From NCBI RefSeq assembly GCF_010093595.1, contig NW_022985475.1, positions 88,504-152,503 on the forward strand: a stretch of DNA of 64,000 bases. Reading direction: 5' to 3'. The translations under genes were made by a program, and so were the position numbers. This DNA comes from Mytilinidion resinicola. Its lineage: Eukaryota; Ascomycota; Dothideomycetes; Mytilinidiales; Mytilinidiaceae. Every line of letters starts with the position of its first letter. Within the stretch, counting starts at the first letter, position 1. Below are positions 1-11,884 of this stretch, piece after piece. The notes beneath the pieces are model-generated. The model saw only the letters and a program-made list of their open reading frames with translations, had not been told where the DNA came from and ran no database searches.

Positions 1-891
1 TGTGGATCTGGGCCTCGACACAAAACAGGGCGAGCACGCCATTGGCAGGTGTTGGTGGTTCTTCAAACCACGAGCGCTAATCGGATCGTTCAAGTTGACC
101 TGCAATAATGCAACAGGGTACATCACTCAAACGGCAGCGGGCTGGCGCACACACCCTAATCATAAACCTCCCTACGACAAAACCAAATCCCACAACGGGT
201 GGCCCAAACCGCCTACCCGTTTTCCGCGCCATATCCGATTCCTGCAGCCCACCTGATTTGAATAGCCATCGAAGGGCGTACACAACACGCTTCACGCTCT
301 TTCCCAACGTCTTTCTATTCTCTTGTCGCCTTCGCGCGACAAAGCACGCGTACGCCTACGCTACCCCGGACCCTACTCAGCATCTGGACTCGCCACGGCC
401 CCGGAACCTAGGACCATTCGAACCCGGAAAAATCCTGGAGGACGCATTAAGATGGCTTACTCTGTAGTAATGCTTCTCACAGAGGTACTACGTGTCCTCC
501 ACAGCCGCACACAATAGTAAGGGACGCAGGGAGCCGTACACCGCAGAAAACGAGGTTTTCATCTGGACGTTGCGAGGCAGCGTGCCAGCGGTCGGTTTCC
601 CCTTGTAAATTAGTCACCTAACGGGACCTACAACAGCGTAATAGCACATAATAATAATGCGACAATACCGTTACATCCACGATACCATTTCAGATCTCAA
701 ACCACAATAAAACAACACGAGCCCCAAAAACTCCGAATAGGATATCTCTAGATGGGTAGCGATCCCCATTCACTTTTCCTATAAGTGAAGCTCTCATATA
801 TATTCCACGGCACAATCTTAGGGCACATACCATGATGGTAAACTCCCTGTGAACAAACGACAGTTGATACTGGTTTCATATTTGAGACATA
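1..891. other. No gene recognised
   Basis: Mixed-composition DNA downstream of the transcription factor gene. The open frames here are short, overlap each other on both strands, and show no domain or splice structure. A ~119-codon frame at 108-467 (+) is low-complexity and I do not support it as a gene. Confidence 0.5.
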
Positions 892-2638
892 CTACCCTAT
901 TAAAGAAGCAGCAAGCATAACAAGCCCACCGAACCCGTCCATGCCCGAACACCACTCCTCCCAATTCGCAATGCCCCTTGACGGAGTACTGGCGTCCAAA
1001 GGCCTATGGAGCAGTATTGCGTCACTACAATATACCTGGCCTTCATCTAACTTAACAAGCTCACCGTTTGCAGCCAATCCAAAGGCAGTCTGAACCCCAG
1101 GGTCCCTCTCGCTTTCCGACTTCCACCGGAACTCATCCCCTGCTTCCCATAGCTGTTTCTTCGCCGGCAGCGGTGCGAGGACAAGATCCTCTTGCAGATG
1201 GCACATCGCCGCTGGCTCGAAGTAGACTAACATATTCACGACTCTATAGACCACTGCTAATCTTTGATTTGGTTAGTATCTTCGATTCATCACAACAGGG
1301 TGGGCAGAAGTCTAACCTTCGTCTCGATTCCTCGTAGATCCAATCTTTCCAGCTTACGCCAAGACCGTAGTTGCATATTGCAGACCGCGTATTGCATGAA
1401 ATGATGTTGGAGAGTTGTTTGGCGATAACCTACATCAGTTCATCAGAACTAAATTAAGAGGTAAGGAGCGGGAGCTAGACCTACAGCCACCGTCGCGAGT
1501 AACAGAAAATCAAAGTTGTTATGGTCCGTCTCGCCTTCATCTAACCTGATGAGAATGTAAATTGAGAGGGCTTGCATGGCCGCAAGCAGTCCCCATTTAT
1601 TCAACGTTAGATGCTAAAATCACCGATGAGCTCCTTATGGGTACCCTTAAACCATAGAAAACTCAACTAACCTCTTCATGTAAACGTTCACACTCTAGCC
1701 GCACATTTTTCCAGAACAACTTTCGACTCCCTTGGACCCCGCTACTGATCATATGCACCAAACTGATGCAGTTGGTGAGGGGCTCCATGTAGTTATCCTC
1801 ACTATCGGAAGATGTTATACGCGGATGGATGAAGGGCGGAAGGATGTTGTGGCGCAGCATCATTAGGGGATAAGATTTCAGGGTGTGAAGTATGAGGTTG
1901 CCGATTCTTTGCGTCCCGGTCGTCATTTTGGGTCGTTGGATAAGTGATCGGACAGCGAAAGTTGGTGATCTTGGTATCGATGCGTTGAGAGAAGAGCTGG
2001 CTTGCTGTACTTGAAAAAGTTGACGAGTTGGGGTAGTAGAGTGACGAACTATAAATGATGACCTCGATGAAGGGTGTTGAACGGTTTCGTCGCTCGTCTC
2101 TGCATTCAAAAAGTCGTCGAAGTCAATCTCTGGGGCACCCCAATCCAGATAATCACCTGGAATGCTTGGGAACTCTGATTCTGATATGACAAGCGCACTG
2201 TCGAGAATCATATCACCATCTTTGCTTGCTTCTTGACGATTTCCGCCACCAGGAGAGTTGGCCACCAAAGAGGGCATTTTCTTCCACCGTTCGGCCGGCA
2301 CATCATCATTGTGCTGAGTCCTTGGCCTCGTATTCCTGAGCGTGGTCTCTGGATAATGGCATTCGATGGCCTTGGTCATGCACCTCGAGCATTGGGGCCG
2401 CCTCTTGTCGCAACGCGCCTTTCCTCTCGCACAACAAATACATGATCTAGACCGAGTGATGTTACCAGACCTTCGGGACCGACAGTAGTATCCATGTCTC
2501 TTCAGTGTGGACTCTAACACACCATACGGTTAGTAATTTAGTACGGCCTCAGTGTCACGTGGTGGAAGTGTTCTGCTACTCACGCTTATCGAACGGTTTA
2601 TTGCACTGCCCGCACCGCAGAACAGTTTGCACATCCAT
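892..2638 (-). CDS. Fungal transcription factor with C2HC finger followed by Zn(II)2Cys6 domain
   Basis: Probable nuclear sequence-specific transcription factor of about 502 aa. Five exons on the minus strand: 2638-2584, 2513-1672, 1613-1485, 1429-1317, 1261-892. All phases agree and the introns are 55-70 nt. The ATG at 2638 is chosen because it gives a finger split by intron 1: Cys9, Cys12, His25, Cys29. A GAL4-type domain follows at once: Cys43-x2-Cys46-x6-Cys53-x6-Cys60-x2-Cys63-x6-Cys70. The C-terminal half has the motif order WGLLAAMQAL, LDEGETDHNNFDF, WKDWIYEESRRR and LVYFEP, which I recognise from fungal regulators with this tandem finger layout. The target genes are unknown. The weakest junction is intron 4: acceptor CAAAG at 1262 is the only one that keeps ESRRRLAVVYRVV in frame. 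It is divergent from the SDR gene, with a ~0.6 kb shared upstream region. Confidence 0.88.
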
Positions 2639-3244
2639 TTCAGATTAGGCCGCTGCGATTTATGGGAATCGCAAAGTGGAATGCCGTGATGCCTATAGTT
2701 ATGGAACATCGACACATTTGTCAGCTCTTGTCCGCGCTAATGTCTCCATTGGGGATAGTCTGTCGGGCGGGACATTTTGTAGATGCAAACCCATCCCGGA
2801 ACACTCTTTCAACAAAGAATCTAAATGCACTCCCCTAGATGACACCGGCTGAAGTAGCCCAGTGACTTCACAGACTACTTAACAGATGGAGCATAAATGT
2901 CGGCCAACCTTCTTCAGGTACTACTAGCGGTCGCAAGGAAGTGTACACAGAACTGGGACACTAGAAAGCAAAATCTCTTCGCCGGAGAATTCTGTAAATG
3001 CTAAACATGCTTCGATTTCAAGAGCCCGGACTCCTCTCTCTCTGGCAACGTTAAATTCGGGCGTCCGGTAGTTCAGTGGCGAACGTGATGATCGCACTGG
3101 GCTTCCCAAATTGCAAAACCCCGTCGCTGACTTGGAGTTAGAAAGGAAAGTCAAACATATATAAAGTTGGGCATTGTCCGTTCCTATTTATCTTTCATCA
3201 AACAGTCGATCCATCCTCGTTCATCCATACATCTTTCAATCATC
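2639..3244. promoter_or_regulatory. Divergent intergenic region with TATA box for the SDR gene
   Basis: Shared upstream region of the divergent transcription factor (-) and SDR (+) genes. A TATATAAA box lies at 3158-3165, 80 nt upstream of the SDR start codon, followed by a pyrimidine-rich leader. No supported gene lies between them. Confidence 0.5.
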
Positions 3245-4181
3245 ATGGCTGCTCCTTACCCATCCCCAACCTCAACATGGCACACGAACACATACCCATC
3301 CCTCTCTCCCGCCCGCCCCGAGCTTTCCGCCAAAGGCAAGACCGTGCTCGTAACAGGAGGGGGCACTGGCATCGGTGCCGAAACCGCCCGCTACTTCGCC
3401 GCGGCAGGCGCCTCTCGGATCGCCCTCCTCGGCCGTCGGAAGCAGCCCCTTCTCGACACCAAAGCCTCCATCGAAGCCAAATTCGCCGGCGTCGAGGTAT
3501 TCGTAGCCTCCACGGACGTCACGAAGAAGAGCGAGGTGGACGCAGCCTTCGCGGCCCTCGTTGGCGACGGAAAAATCCACGTCGTGGTCAACAACGCGAT
3601 GACGATTGGGCCGCATGATCCCGTGAATGCGACTGTGGACAGCGACAAGTTCCTCGACGCCATTCAGCAAAACCTCGCAGGATCGTTATCCGTTGCGCAG
3701 GCGTTCCTTCGTTACGCGGCGACGGACGCAGTCGCTATCGATGTTAATTCGGCTGCTGCGCATCTGAATTTCATGCCGAAGTTTGCTTCATATAGCATCG
3801 CCAAGCTGGCGGTCTTTCGGTTTTGGGACTCCCTGGCCTATACGAACCCGGACATCTCCGTTTTCCATATCCAGCCGGGCGTAGTGGACACCGCGGGGAA
3901 CAGGGAAGCGGGGGGCGTCGCTACGGTCGGCCATTCAGATGATGGTAGGTGGAATGCCGGGCTGTGCTGAGTGAGAATATCATCAGGCTGACTTTGACTT
4001 AGTTTCTCTGCCGGCAAGCTTCATTGTTTGGCTCGCAAGCCCCGAAGCGCGTTTCTTGAAGAACAAGTTTCTGTGGGCAAACTGGGATGTTGATGAACTC
4101 AAAGCCCAGGCCAAAGAGATTGAAGCGAGTACCCAACTCAGTATCGGGCTCGTTGGATGGCCGTTCAGGAATGCCGCTTGA
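3245..4181 (+). CDS. Short-chain dehydrogenase/reductase
   Basis: NAD(P)-dependent oxidoreductase of the classical SDR type, about 292 aa; substrate not predictable. Two exons, 3245-3944 and 4003-4181, with a 58-nt intron (GTAGGT...TTAG) that restores a good C-terminus (DDVSLPASFIVWLASPEARF). The ATG at 3245, in a CATCATGG context, is chosen over the longer in-frame ATG at 3167, which lies almost on the TATA box. Visible motifs: Rossmann TGGGTGIG at residues 37-44, Asn116-Asn117-Ala in place of the usual NNAG, and catalytic Ser169, Tyr183 and Lys187 (YSIAK). Length is slightly over the 250-aa norm because of an N-terminal extension rich in Pro, Ser and Thr. No biosynthetic neighbours suggest a pathway. 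Confidence 0.92.
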
Positions 4182-5185
4182 GATTTCCAGGCTACTAGTT
4201 CTGCCTAGCGAGTGTGTTATAAAGGTAAACAAGGATAGAGAAGAGAAACATATATTTAGGTTTTGTCGGCCAGTAGAGTAGCCTCTCCGTTCAAGCTGCC
4301 TCTGCTACTTACTATGCAGATTCTCTCAGCACATGAATATATTTTCTACCCTGCTTTTCCTCGTACGATATCTAGGCGTCAGATTTTAAAGAGTTTGAAT
4401 CATTCATTCGTGGTGCGGGGATGGGTGATGCGAAGGCTGCCTTGACGAAGACCATTTTAATCTAAGCTGGGCAGCTCTTCGGTATCCCTTAACCCGTCAT
4501 GGTGCAGCGCTCGGACTTGGGATCAAGCTCCGTTAAACATAGAGTGGCTGTCTGACACCGTTTGAAGTCGCCCGCAAAGCTATCAGCCTTGTTAATATTG
4601 TCCTTCTCCGATCTTTCATAACATCCTACAGGACCTCAAGCGGTACTATGCAAGTGTACAAGAAGCCAAGAGGGAGTGTGTTGCTGCAGTATTTCGCTGT
4701 AGTTCTGATCACTCGAAGCTTTCTATTGGTAGTATTCTCATCGATAACGTATTGCCAAATGCGACGGGTTAAGGCATAGAATTGGAGTTGCCGCGTCGGC
4801 GGTGGTTATGGCAGTCTTGCGTGTTCATAAAGAATAGGTCTGAACACTGTGGCTGACATATGTTGCGACTCCCTCCACCTCTTTCAAATTGTAATAGCGC
4901 GTGTCGAGTGGCGGCGGAAGAGTGCACGAAAAAGAACCGGGCTTTGTTCTGTTGTGAAGGATAAAGCTCTTATCAACCACCCCTTTGTTGGAGGCTATCA
5001 ATGCAGGCGACTGGCTTTGTTGGGCAAATGAGAAGTTCCTAAACCTTTATTCCAATTCGCATTCGACGTCTCAGATCCTTCTTGAGTGCTTCTTCTCTCA
5101 AACATATGATCTTGTAAATAGAAGCGCAATTAGCCTTCATCTGATTATACTACCTTCTATAAGCAAGCAACATCCTTAAGACAAG
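4182..5185. other. Intergenic, no gene recognised
   Basis: About 1 kb between the SDR and RING genes on the same strand. Only 60-70 codon frames with no recognisable content. The last ~100 nt before 5186 are the likely leader of the RING gene. Confidence 0.5.
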
Positions 5186-6108
5186 ATGTCTAACTCAAGC
5201 TCAAACCCCCAGCCGCTCGGTGTTTTCTTCGTCCGATCACCATCGGGCGGCTTATCTGACTCCAACATCAATCCCAACGTTAGGTTACTCCGCTTCTGGG
5301 TGCCCGGCCGCACTCACAACCGCTGGGAAAAATTCACGATAGGTACCGCACTGATAGACGGCGCATGGGGAATAGTAGTAACCTTCAATGAGTTGAATGT
5401 AAGAATGAAAATCTGGGAAGAGAACGACTTCCGCGCTGACGCCTGCCCACCGCGCACAACTAGGGTGCAAACGGGCATACCCTGGACCACCGGCAACGAG
5501 GGTCCTGGCATAGTTTTCGAGGAGCAAATTCCAGGCATAAACCCCCGCGATAATTGGATAGATCCAGCCGCGACTGCGAACATTCAACAGGCTCGAAACC
5601 TGGTGCGAAGGCCCGGAGCTGATGCAGTTATTACGACGCTGTATCAGCTGAGCAGCGGCTATGTGATCGCCCTTGTCGCGGGCGTGGATGTGATTACTTT
5701 CCCTGTAGACGACATTGACAACGACCACGACAGCGACGATGACAGCGATGGCGATGTTCCAATCACTTACGTTGGCCCCGAGATTAGCGTTGACGCTGTT
5801 GCGACTCCAGTTCCCGCGGGCGAAGTTGATCTAGACGTCTGCGGCATTTGCCGGGAAGAGTATGGTGCTGGCCACATCGCGATGCGTCTGTGGATGTGCC
5901 AGCACGTTTTTGGGAGACATTGTTTGCACGCATTGCTCAACCACAGAACAGCCCCGACTTTTACATGTAAGTATCCGGTTTTAATGCCCCCTTCCTCTCC
6001 TCTCTCCCTTGCATGAACGTTAACCAACAAAAATACTAACACCTTATAGGTCCAACTTGTCGTGCGCCTATCTGCGATGACCGTGATAGAAGAGGAAACC
6101 CTCGATGA
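5186..6108 (+). CDS. RING-finger protein, putative E3 ubiquitin ligase
   Basis: 279-aa protein, probably a ubiquitin ligase acting with an E2 enzyme; substrate unknown. Two exons, 5186-5966 and 6050-6108, with an 83-nt intron (GTAAGT...TATAG). Splicing joins the last zinc pair to the rest of the RING. Ligands: Cys219-x2-Cys222, Cys238-x-His240, Cys246, Cys261-x2-Cys264. The expected fifth ligand, three residues after His240, is Gly243; a His at 245 may substitute. The same CxHxFGxxCL pattern is, as I recall, common in fungal RINGs. An acidic Asp-rich stretch lies at about residues 175-190. The N-terminal 170 residues are unrecognised and contain no membrane segment. Confidence 0.85.
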
Positions 6109-6916
6109 TGACAAGCGGGGCCGCTGGCGTGAGTAAACATGCCATAGGATCCCACGGGATTCTATGGCTGCACAATGGGACGACCCCATGAACCGACGAT
6201 GAAGCGCGATAATAAAATGCTGGACTATATTTTAGTAATTCTCCATATTCGGTTGATATTCGGGCACCGTGCACGTGATGTAAGGGCACGTGATGTATAA
6301 ATCTACTATAGGCACGCTTGTTACAGTAGATCTAGCATATGTTAGGCCTGCACGGGCCTCTCCTACAAGTATATATGCTAGCTAGGTTCCTACATAGAAT
6401 CGACATCTATTGTCCTCCAAATTCTTACCTCACGTGATCGGAAATATCACCAGTGACTGTCAAGCCTGTGGCTGTGCACAGTCTTAGCAAGCGGGCCGAA
6501 CTCAGCTCTTTGAAAACACCTACAGAATTCGCCACCTCACAAGGGTGTGGCTAGTGCGGGTCGGCTACCCTCCCTACTTCTAGAATTTAGAACCAGGCAA
6601 GCTAAGTCATGTTGCGTAACAGCATCATCCAATCTGCCAACCAGTGACAAATCGACACGATGCCACGCATAATGCATGATACCATTTTCGACCATTCACG
6701 GCCCTCCGTGCAGCTTTGTGTAACGACACAACCCCGGAGAGGTGGCTGTAGCAGCAATTCCCCGCAATGGCAAACATCTCTATAAGGGCAGAGTAGCCGC
6801 CGTCACGACTTTAATTCCCACCATAATCTCAACAGGGTCAGTCACCTCTTCGAATTGTAATCCCAGTTCGGCTCTTTTTCAACAACAGAGGGTATTGCCG
6901 TCGCCGCTAGCTCACA
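6109..6916. other. Intergenic with repeat fragment
   Basis: About 0.8 kb between the RING and SET genes. It contains the repeat fragment at 6451-6580; the rest shows no supported gene. The frame at 6742-6990 overlaps the SET gene start in another phase and looks spurious. Confidence 0.5.
6451..6580 (+). repeat. Dispersed repeat A, partial copy 1
   Basis: Matches, with scattered differences, the reverse complement of ~9792-10000 and the plus strand of ~17490-17805. Shared landmarks are CAGTGACTGTCAAGCCTGTGG-like and GGGTGTGGCTAGTGCGGGTC-like stretches. It is the 3' part only. Element class unknown; no coding capacity. Confidence 0.75.
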
Positions 6917-9235
6917 ATGGATGTTCACAACGATACCGACCGATATTTTCAGACACTTCAAAATCAGAAAGAGACTTTACAAAAGGCTAAAAAGCGCCAA
7001 GGTCAGCGTCCTCGTGATTGGAAGCCTAGAGAGGAGATGTACCTTGGTTTCATGATGGCCTTAGTAGCAGGAGAACAGCGCGAGCGACGAGACACGATGC
7101 GTTCGTCGTTTATTCCACCAGCATACCTGCCATGCACTACGCCTCTGGCTGAGTTGAGACGCGTCACGATTCGAGATCTTCAGCTTGAGACACATCATCG
7201 AGGCACATATCTCCTACTGCGCGCTACCACGCCGCCTAGACGGATCACCGCGATTATGGTTTTGGTTGAAGATGATTGTGCTGATGTCGTTATGCTACAA
7301 CTGTACCAGCAGGAAGAGGAGGATACCCGTGAAACCGCTGATATTGTCAATGTTGGCACAATCTTACTGGTCAAAGAGCCCTATTTCAAGGTCATGGCAT
7401 CTGGCGAGTACGGTTTACGTGTAGATCATCTCTCCGATGTCATTAATGTCGACAAGGACGATCCCAGGATACCTGGAGCATGGCGCCCGCGAGCTCTCGA
7501 AGTAGAACTCTCAGCCGAATCATTGAAGATCAAGGGAAACTCTTCTATGGGAAAAGGCAAATACTGGCAGGCGATTACAGAGTAAGCAGAGCACATCAAA
7601 GAGGCTTAGACGTGTGCTAAACGGGCTGAACAGATATTCGGAAAGTCTTTCGCAACCAGCCACAGTGAACGAGATTGAGATTATCAAGCGCAACAGATCG
7701 CTTGCTTTTCTCAAAACCAAGCAGTTCGACGCTGCGCTCTCTGATACTGGCTTCCCTAGCTTCGGCTCCAACCCTACAGAAAAGGCGCTCTTCCGGGCGG
7801 CAGAGGCTCTGTATTTCCTCAGACGGTTTAGCGAATGTTACGAAGTGCTTGAATTGCTTCGTACCAAGTTTCCGAACAACAAACAAGCGTTAGTGGTACT
7901 TAATCGTGCTCGAAGTCGATGCTCGGAGCAAAGCACTGGAGACTACAATTTCAAGCTACTTCAAGCAGAGGCTAAGAAGCTCCGGCCGCCTCAGTTAGAC
8001 CACGCTACGTACATCGGGCCTGTCGAGATAAGGAAGACTGAGAAAAAAGGTCGTGGATTGTTCGTGACCAAAGCTGTGAAGGCAGGAGACTTACTCCTAT
8101 GTGAAAAAGCTTTCGGTCATGCCTACGTAACCGAGAGCGATGAGGGTAACTCAAAGGTCACTCTCTTGATAAATCCTGAAAAAAACCGGGCATTCATGGG
8201 CGGCCAGTCCGACCTCATCAGAATCCTCGTGCAAAAGCTTTATCACAACCCATCTGTCGCCCGAGCATTTACTACTCTGCATCATGGAACCTACGAAGCA
8301 GTGAGCACACCTGCGGTGGATGGAAAGGCAATAGTTGATACGTAAGTGCTCATTTACAAGAAATCACAGATGATATTGTCTATACTTACAGTATACGTAC
8401 ATTCAGATTTCTTGTTGAACAGATCATGTCTTTCAACGTCTTCGGCTGTCCCCTCTCCAGCTTGATCATTCATAAAAATCTCGGAGCCAAAAAATCCAAA
8501 GAGCCGACAGCTTATCATTCATGCGGTATCTGGACCCAGGCTTCATATATTAACCACAGTTGTACCAGCAACGCCTGCCGCGCATTCATTGGCGATATGA
8601 TGATCGTGCGCGCAACCCAAGACCTGGAGCCTGGCACTGAAATCACATTCTGGTACCGAATTCCCGACGGCACTACATTGAAGGACTCGCAGGAAGCGTT
8701 CAAAAGTTGGGAGTTTGTCTGTGACTGTGCCATCTGCCAAGACGCTAAGGAGACAAAGGCTGCTGTCATCGCGGAGAGACAGAAATTGTTGGAGAGAATG
8801 AAGCGAGTACGCGATTCGTCCACGCCAAATGGCATACAGACGGATAAAGTTGAGCGTCTGCTCAAGGCTTTGAATAACACATACACGCGGCCTGCGGACG
8901 AGGTGCCTCGCCTCTTGCTTTGGGACCCACAATTGCTGCTGGCGCGCGTCTATATTGCACAGAAGAACATAACCAAGAGCCTGGAAGCTGTCGGTAAAAC
9001 TCTGACCGCGCTTGGCTTTATTGTCGTTGGCGCAGACTCATCTTCTGCAGGCTTCAGAGTTGTTAAGTGGGGCTTGGTGATGGACCATCTAGTGGAAGTA
9101 TTCCTGCATGCACGGAGTGCCTTTGAGGCCATAGGGGCTTGGGAAAACTCAATGCGGGCGGAGAAATATGCAATTGTTACGTATAGAATTGTGATTGGAG
9201 AAGATACCTCCTTCAAGTCGACATATGGTAGGTAA
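6917..9235 (+). CDS. TPR and SET-domain protein, putative protein lysine methyltransferase
   Basis: About 733 aa in three exons: 6917-7581, 7634-8341, 8407-9235 (introns 52 and 65 nt). SET enzymes transfer a methyl group from S-adenosylmethionine to lysine. Domains in order: N-terminal region 1-215 of unknown fold; TPR-like helices at ~215-330, starting with KYWQAITEYSESL across the first splice junction; SET start at ~360 with KKGRGLFVTKAVKAGDLLL; the core NHSC motif at 507-510; and the post-SET CDCAIC at 563-568. This arrangement resembles fungal TPR-SET (SMYD-like) proteins, but I see no MYND finger. An alternative acceptor at 8391 is also in frame and would add five residues. The end is uncertain because the last codons overlap a GTAGGT donor-like site, so a further small exon is possible. 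Confidence 0.87.
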
Positions 9236-9791
9236 TTGGAGTTAGTGGGTATCGGTAATAGGTTGAAGGCTTGATTCGTGTCAAAGCAGATTTGCACACA
9301 CTTTTCACAATCTTAGCGTCCAAAACGGAAGAAAAGATGATTATGATGAGGAAGACACTCTTTCCGTAAACACTTTCCATAAGTCAACACAATATGTACA
9401 TTGATGTTCAGTTAATGGACTGCGATCAGCGTTTCTGGCCTTCTGGCGTTGAGTAGATCGGAAATTGAGGATTCATCACTGTCGTTACTGTGCAGAACCT
9501 CTTAGATGTTGACAGGGTGGTTGCTTCATGTGCTGCATCAAGAAGAAAATAATCGTAGTGATAGGTCAAGCAAATTCATTTCGTGAATCACATACTTATT
9601 GGTATACCAATTGTAGCTAGTAGGGTGATATAGGAAATAACGGCGTCGAAGACCTTTGACAACATCATATTCTTACGTGTAGAATTACAAGTTCGGGTTA
9701 GGAAACTATCGAAAGTGCGCATTAGTCGAGCTGCGTAAACATGCTCACGAGTGATATCTAACGGAATGGAGGCGATTTAGTAATGGGAATT
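9236..9791. other. Intergenic, nothing recognised
   Basis: 3' flank of the SET gene up to repeat copy 2. AT-richer DNA with no supported frame. It could hold a short last exon of the SET gene near 9290-9400. Confidence 0.4.
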
Positions 9792-10401
9792 GCCACCAAA
9801 AGCATGGAGGGCGGCCGACCCGCTCCAGCCACACCCTTATGAGGTGGCGAAGTCTTAGGTGTTTTCAGAGAATTGAGTTAGTTTACCGGAGGCATGGCCA
9901 AGGTTGAGTTAGATCGCAAGGCTGCAAGGCTGAGGTCGGCCCGCTTGCCAAGGCTGCGCACAGCCACAGGTCTAGTTAACAGCCACTGTAAGTAAATTGA
10001 TGATTATGTGGGCTAACCGGGATTGATGATTGCTTCGGTTGGAGGTACCGATCAGCGTGGCGACTTTGCATGAATTTGCACAAGATAGCAGCCACAAAGC
10101 TGATGACGACTTCCCAGTATGGTAGTGAGATTCTGAGGCTCAGATAAGGCCCATATGTGTTAGGAGTGGATAAGAGCCCGAAAGCGGTGCTGTGATGAAG
10201 AAATTCGGTTACACCATGAAAGAAGGCTCGGCGCGAAGGTGGCGATGCGAACGGAATTTTAGGTGGGATGAGTTCCGAGTGTTCAGGAGTGGCCACAGTG
10301 CACGACTTATACACGACGGTGGAAAATATTGATGTGTGCACAGAGTCTGAGTTGCTTGAAGTCAATGTACCCATCGTTTTTCTCGACACGGTGGGTTTCT
10401 C
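9792..10401 (-). repeat. Dispersed repeat A, long copy 2 (minus orientation)
   Basis: About 0.6 kb that matches 17041-17805 in the opposite orientation, and 6451-6580 and 22783-22842 in part. Read on the minus strand it holds a 137-codon frame (9976-10389, beginning MSRKTMGTLTSSNSDSVHT) that aligns with a 136-codon frame at 17061-17471. The two frames share DNA similarity but drift out of phase, so I treat the open frame as incidental. Edges are approximate. The class is unknown: no terminal inverted repeat or poly-A tail is visible. Confidence 0.8.
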
Positions 10402-10755
10402 GCTACGCAGGGACGCACGTTAGTGTGAAATGTTATTAACTGCGTTTTTTCATTGAGATATCCAAGGATGTCGTTGTTTGACCCTCGGGCTTGATCACTA
10501 CCTGAAACCTGAAAGGGAAGTTGAATCCGTGGTCAAAGAGAGTGCAATGCTAATGTCCTAATACTGTACCTCGAGGCATACCTATGCCAGCTTGGTGCTA
10601 GGCACGTGACGTGCGCGCTGCACTAGCGGAACAATATTGTAAAACCAGCAAGCTAGCCATTCTTGTACAACAAGGGAACAAAGAGCTTGTAGAGGAAATA
10701 TTCCATAAATAAAACGCGAAAATGAAATAGGAACAAAGGAAGTCGCCTGACCTAC
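10402..10755. other. Intergenic, nothing firmly recognised
   Basis: Between repeat copy 2 and the small ORF. It may contain a second exon of the small minus-strand gene. Confidence 0.35.
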
Positions 10756-10993
10756 CGCTCTGTGTAAGCATCAGACATCCCGGACGACGCATGATGCACG
10801 CCCTTCTTTCCATCAAGTACACATCCCCCCTCTTTTCGACTTCTTCTGCACCAGCCTCAAGCGCCATCCTAGCGGTAGGGCGCGAGGCTTGACCGATTCG
10901 AGCTGCGGGGATGACATGGACGATGTATATGATCCATACAAGCGGGGAACGCCGGGTTCTAATCGTTGGACCTCCAAGTATCAAGGCTGGCAT
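10756..10993 (-). CDS. Possible small membrane protein, first exon
   Basis: Minus-strand frame from ATG at 10993, MPALILGG..., ending at a GTAGGT donor at 10755 after ~79 codons. It has one hydrophobic segment (PLVWIIYIVHVIPA) followed by a charged Ala/Glu/Arg-rich part (ARMALEAGAEEVEKRGDVYL). The frame reads on to 10598 without splicing. Codon use looks coding-like but I do not recognise the family. It is divergent from the aminotransferase gene. Confidence 0.4.
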
Positions 10994-11884
10994 CTAGCGT
11001 ATAGCGAGACTTCATTTGTTGCTTGGTCCTGTGGTGATAGTGGTGTTTAGGATGGAAGAATAGATGTTCAGAGAAGATGATGTGGGAATGCACGCTGACT
11101 AAGCTAGCTCATCGCGCGATCGCCATTTCCATGTATCTGCAAAACACAAGACCGTGGAATGTTGAGAGCTGGAGAGAGGATTCAAAAGCTCTAGCCGAAG
11201 TGGTTTCTACATAAATCTGTCCAGGTCAAACTGTGTAGCGGCGAAAGCTTTGAAGTGATATGCACGGCCCAGTCTACGATGCCATCCATCGCCACTGTGA
11301 AAACCCAAACATGCAAGAGAGCTGGACTTGTGCAAATGGAGGGGTATCGTTAAACATATACGGGAAAGCTGAAGTGTACCAAATAGGCATAACCAAAGAT
11401 AACAAGACATGACGTGAGTGAATGCTACGGTCCTCATGCCGCCAGTATCCGCCCAACCTAGCGTGCCAGCAGGGATTGATCCGGCGTCCCGAGTTTTCTC
11501 TACCCCGGCCATCGCTTCCTATCGCCGGGTAGCCACGGCGAAAAAGTCTCCTCCAACCTCTACATCACAAGACTCGCGTGCCGCATCAAAGAACGGCGCA
11601 CCCATGGCTGCAGCAAGTGGGGACCAACTAAATCTCTGTCGCAGGCGTTTCCCTCCAGTATCTCCCAGACCCGAGACCCGGTGTGGCGTAGAGAATGGAA
11701 GGTGATAGGGCGATGAATCATGGCTCCAGCACCCCCCGTGGCTCCCACTTTCTTTAAAAGCATTTAGGACGCACAGCTCCCATAATTTCTTGACAGGCCA
11801 CTCTTCTCTCGTGCATCTGCTGTCGCATTTCCGTAGACTAATTGCATTCTCTTTCATCCATTTGACCTTCAACCATCGTCTACA
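10994..11884. promoter_or_regulatory. Upstream region of the aminotransferase gene
   Basis: About 0.9 kb between the small minus-strand ORF and the aminotransferase. The last ~60 nt are pyrimidine-rich, as in fungal leaders. A 95-codon frame (11418-11705) could be an upstream ORF, but I have no evidence it is translated. No metabolite-binding RNA structure is evident. Confidence 0.35.

Noticed and set aside
9976..10389. 137-codon frame in repeat A as a gene
   Set aside because: The partner copy at 17061 keeps similar DNA but drifts out of frame, so selection on protein is not supported.
11460..11560. tRNA-like T-arm on the minus strand (GGATCAATCCC)
   Set aside because: No acceptor, D-arm or anticodon stem could be folded around it; it is likely chance.
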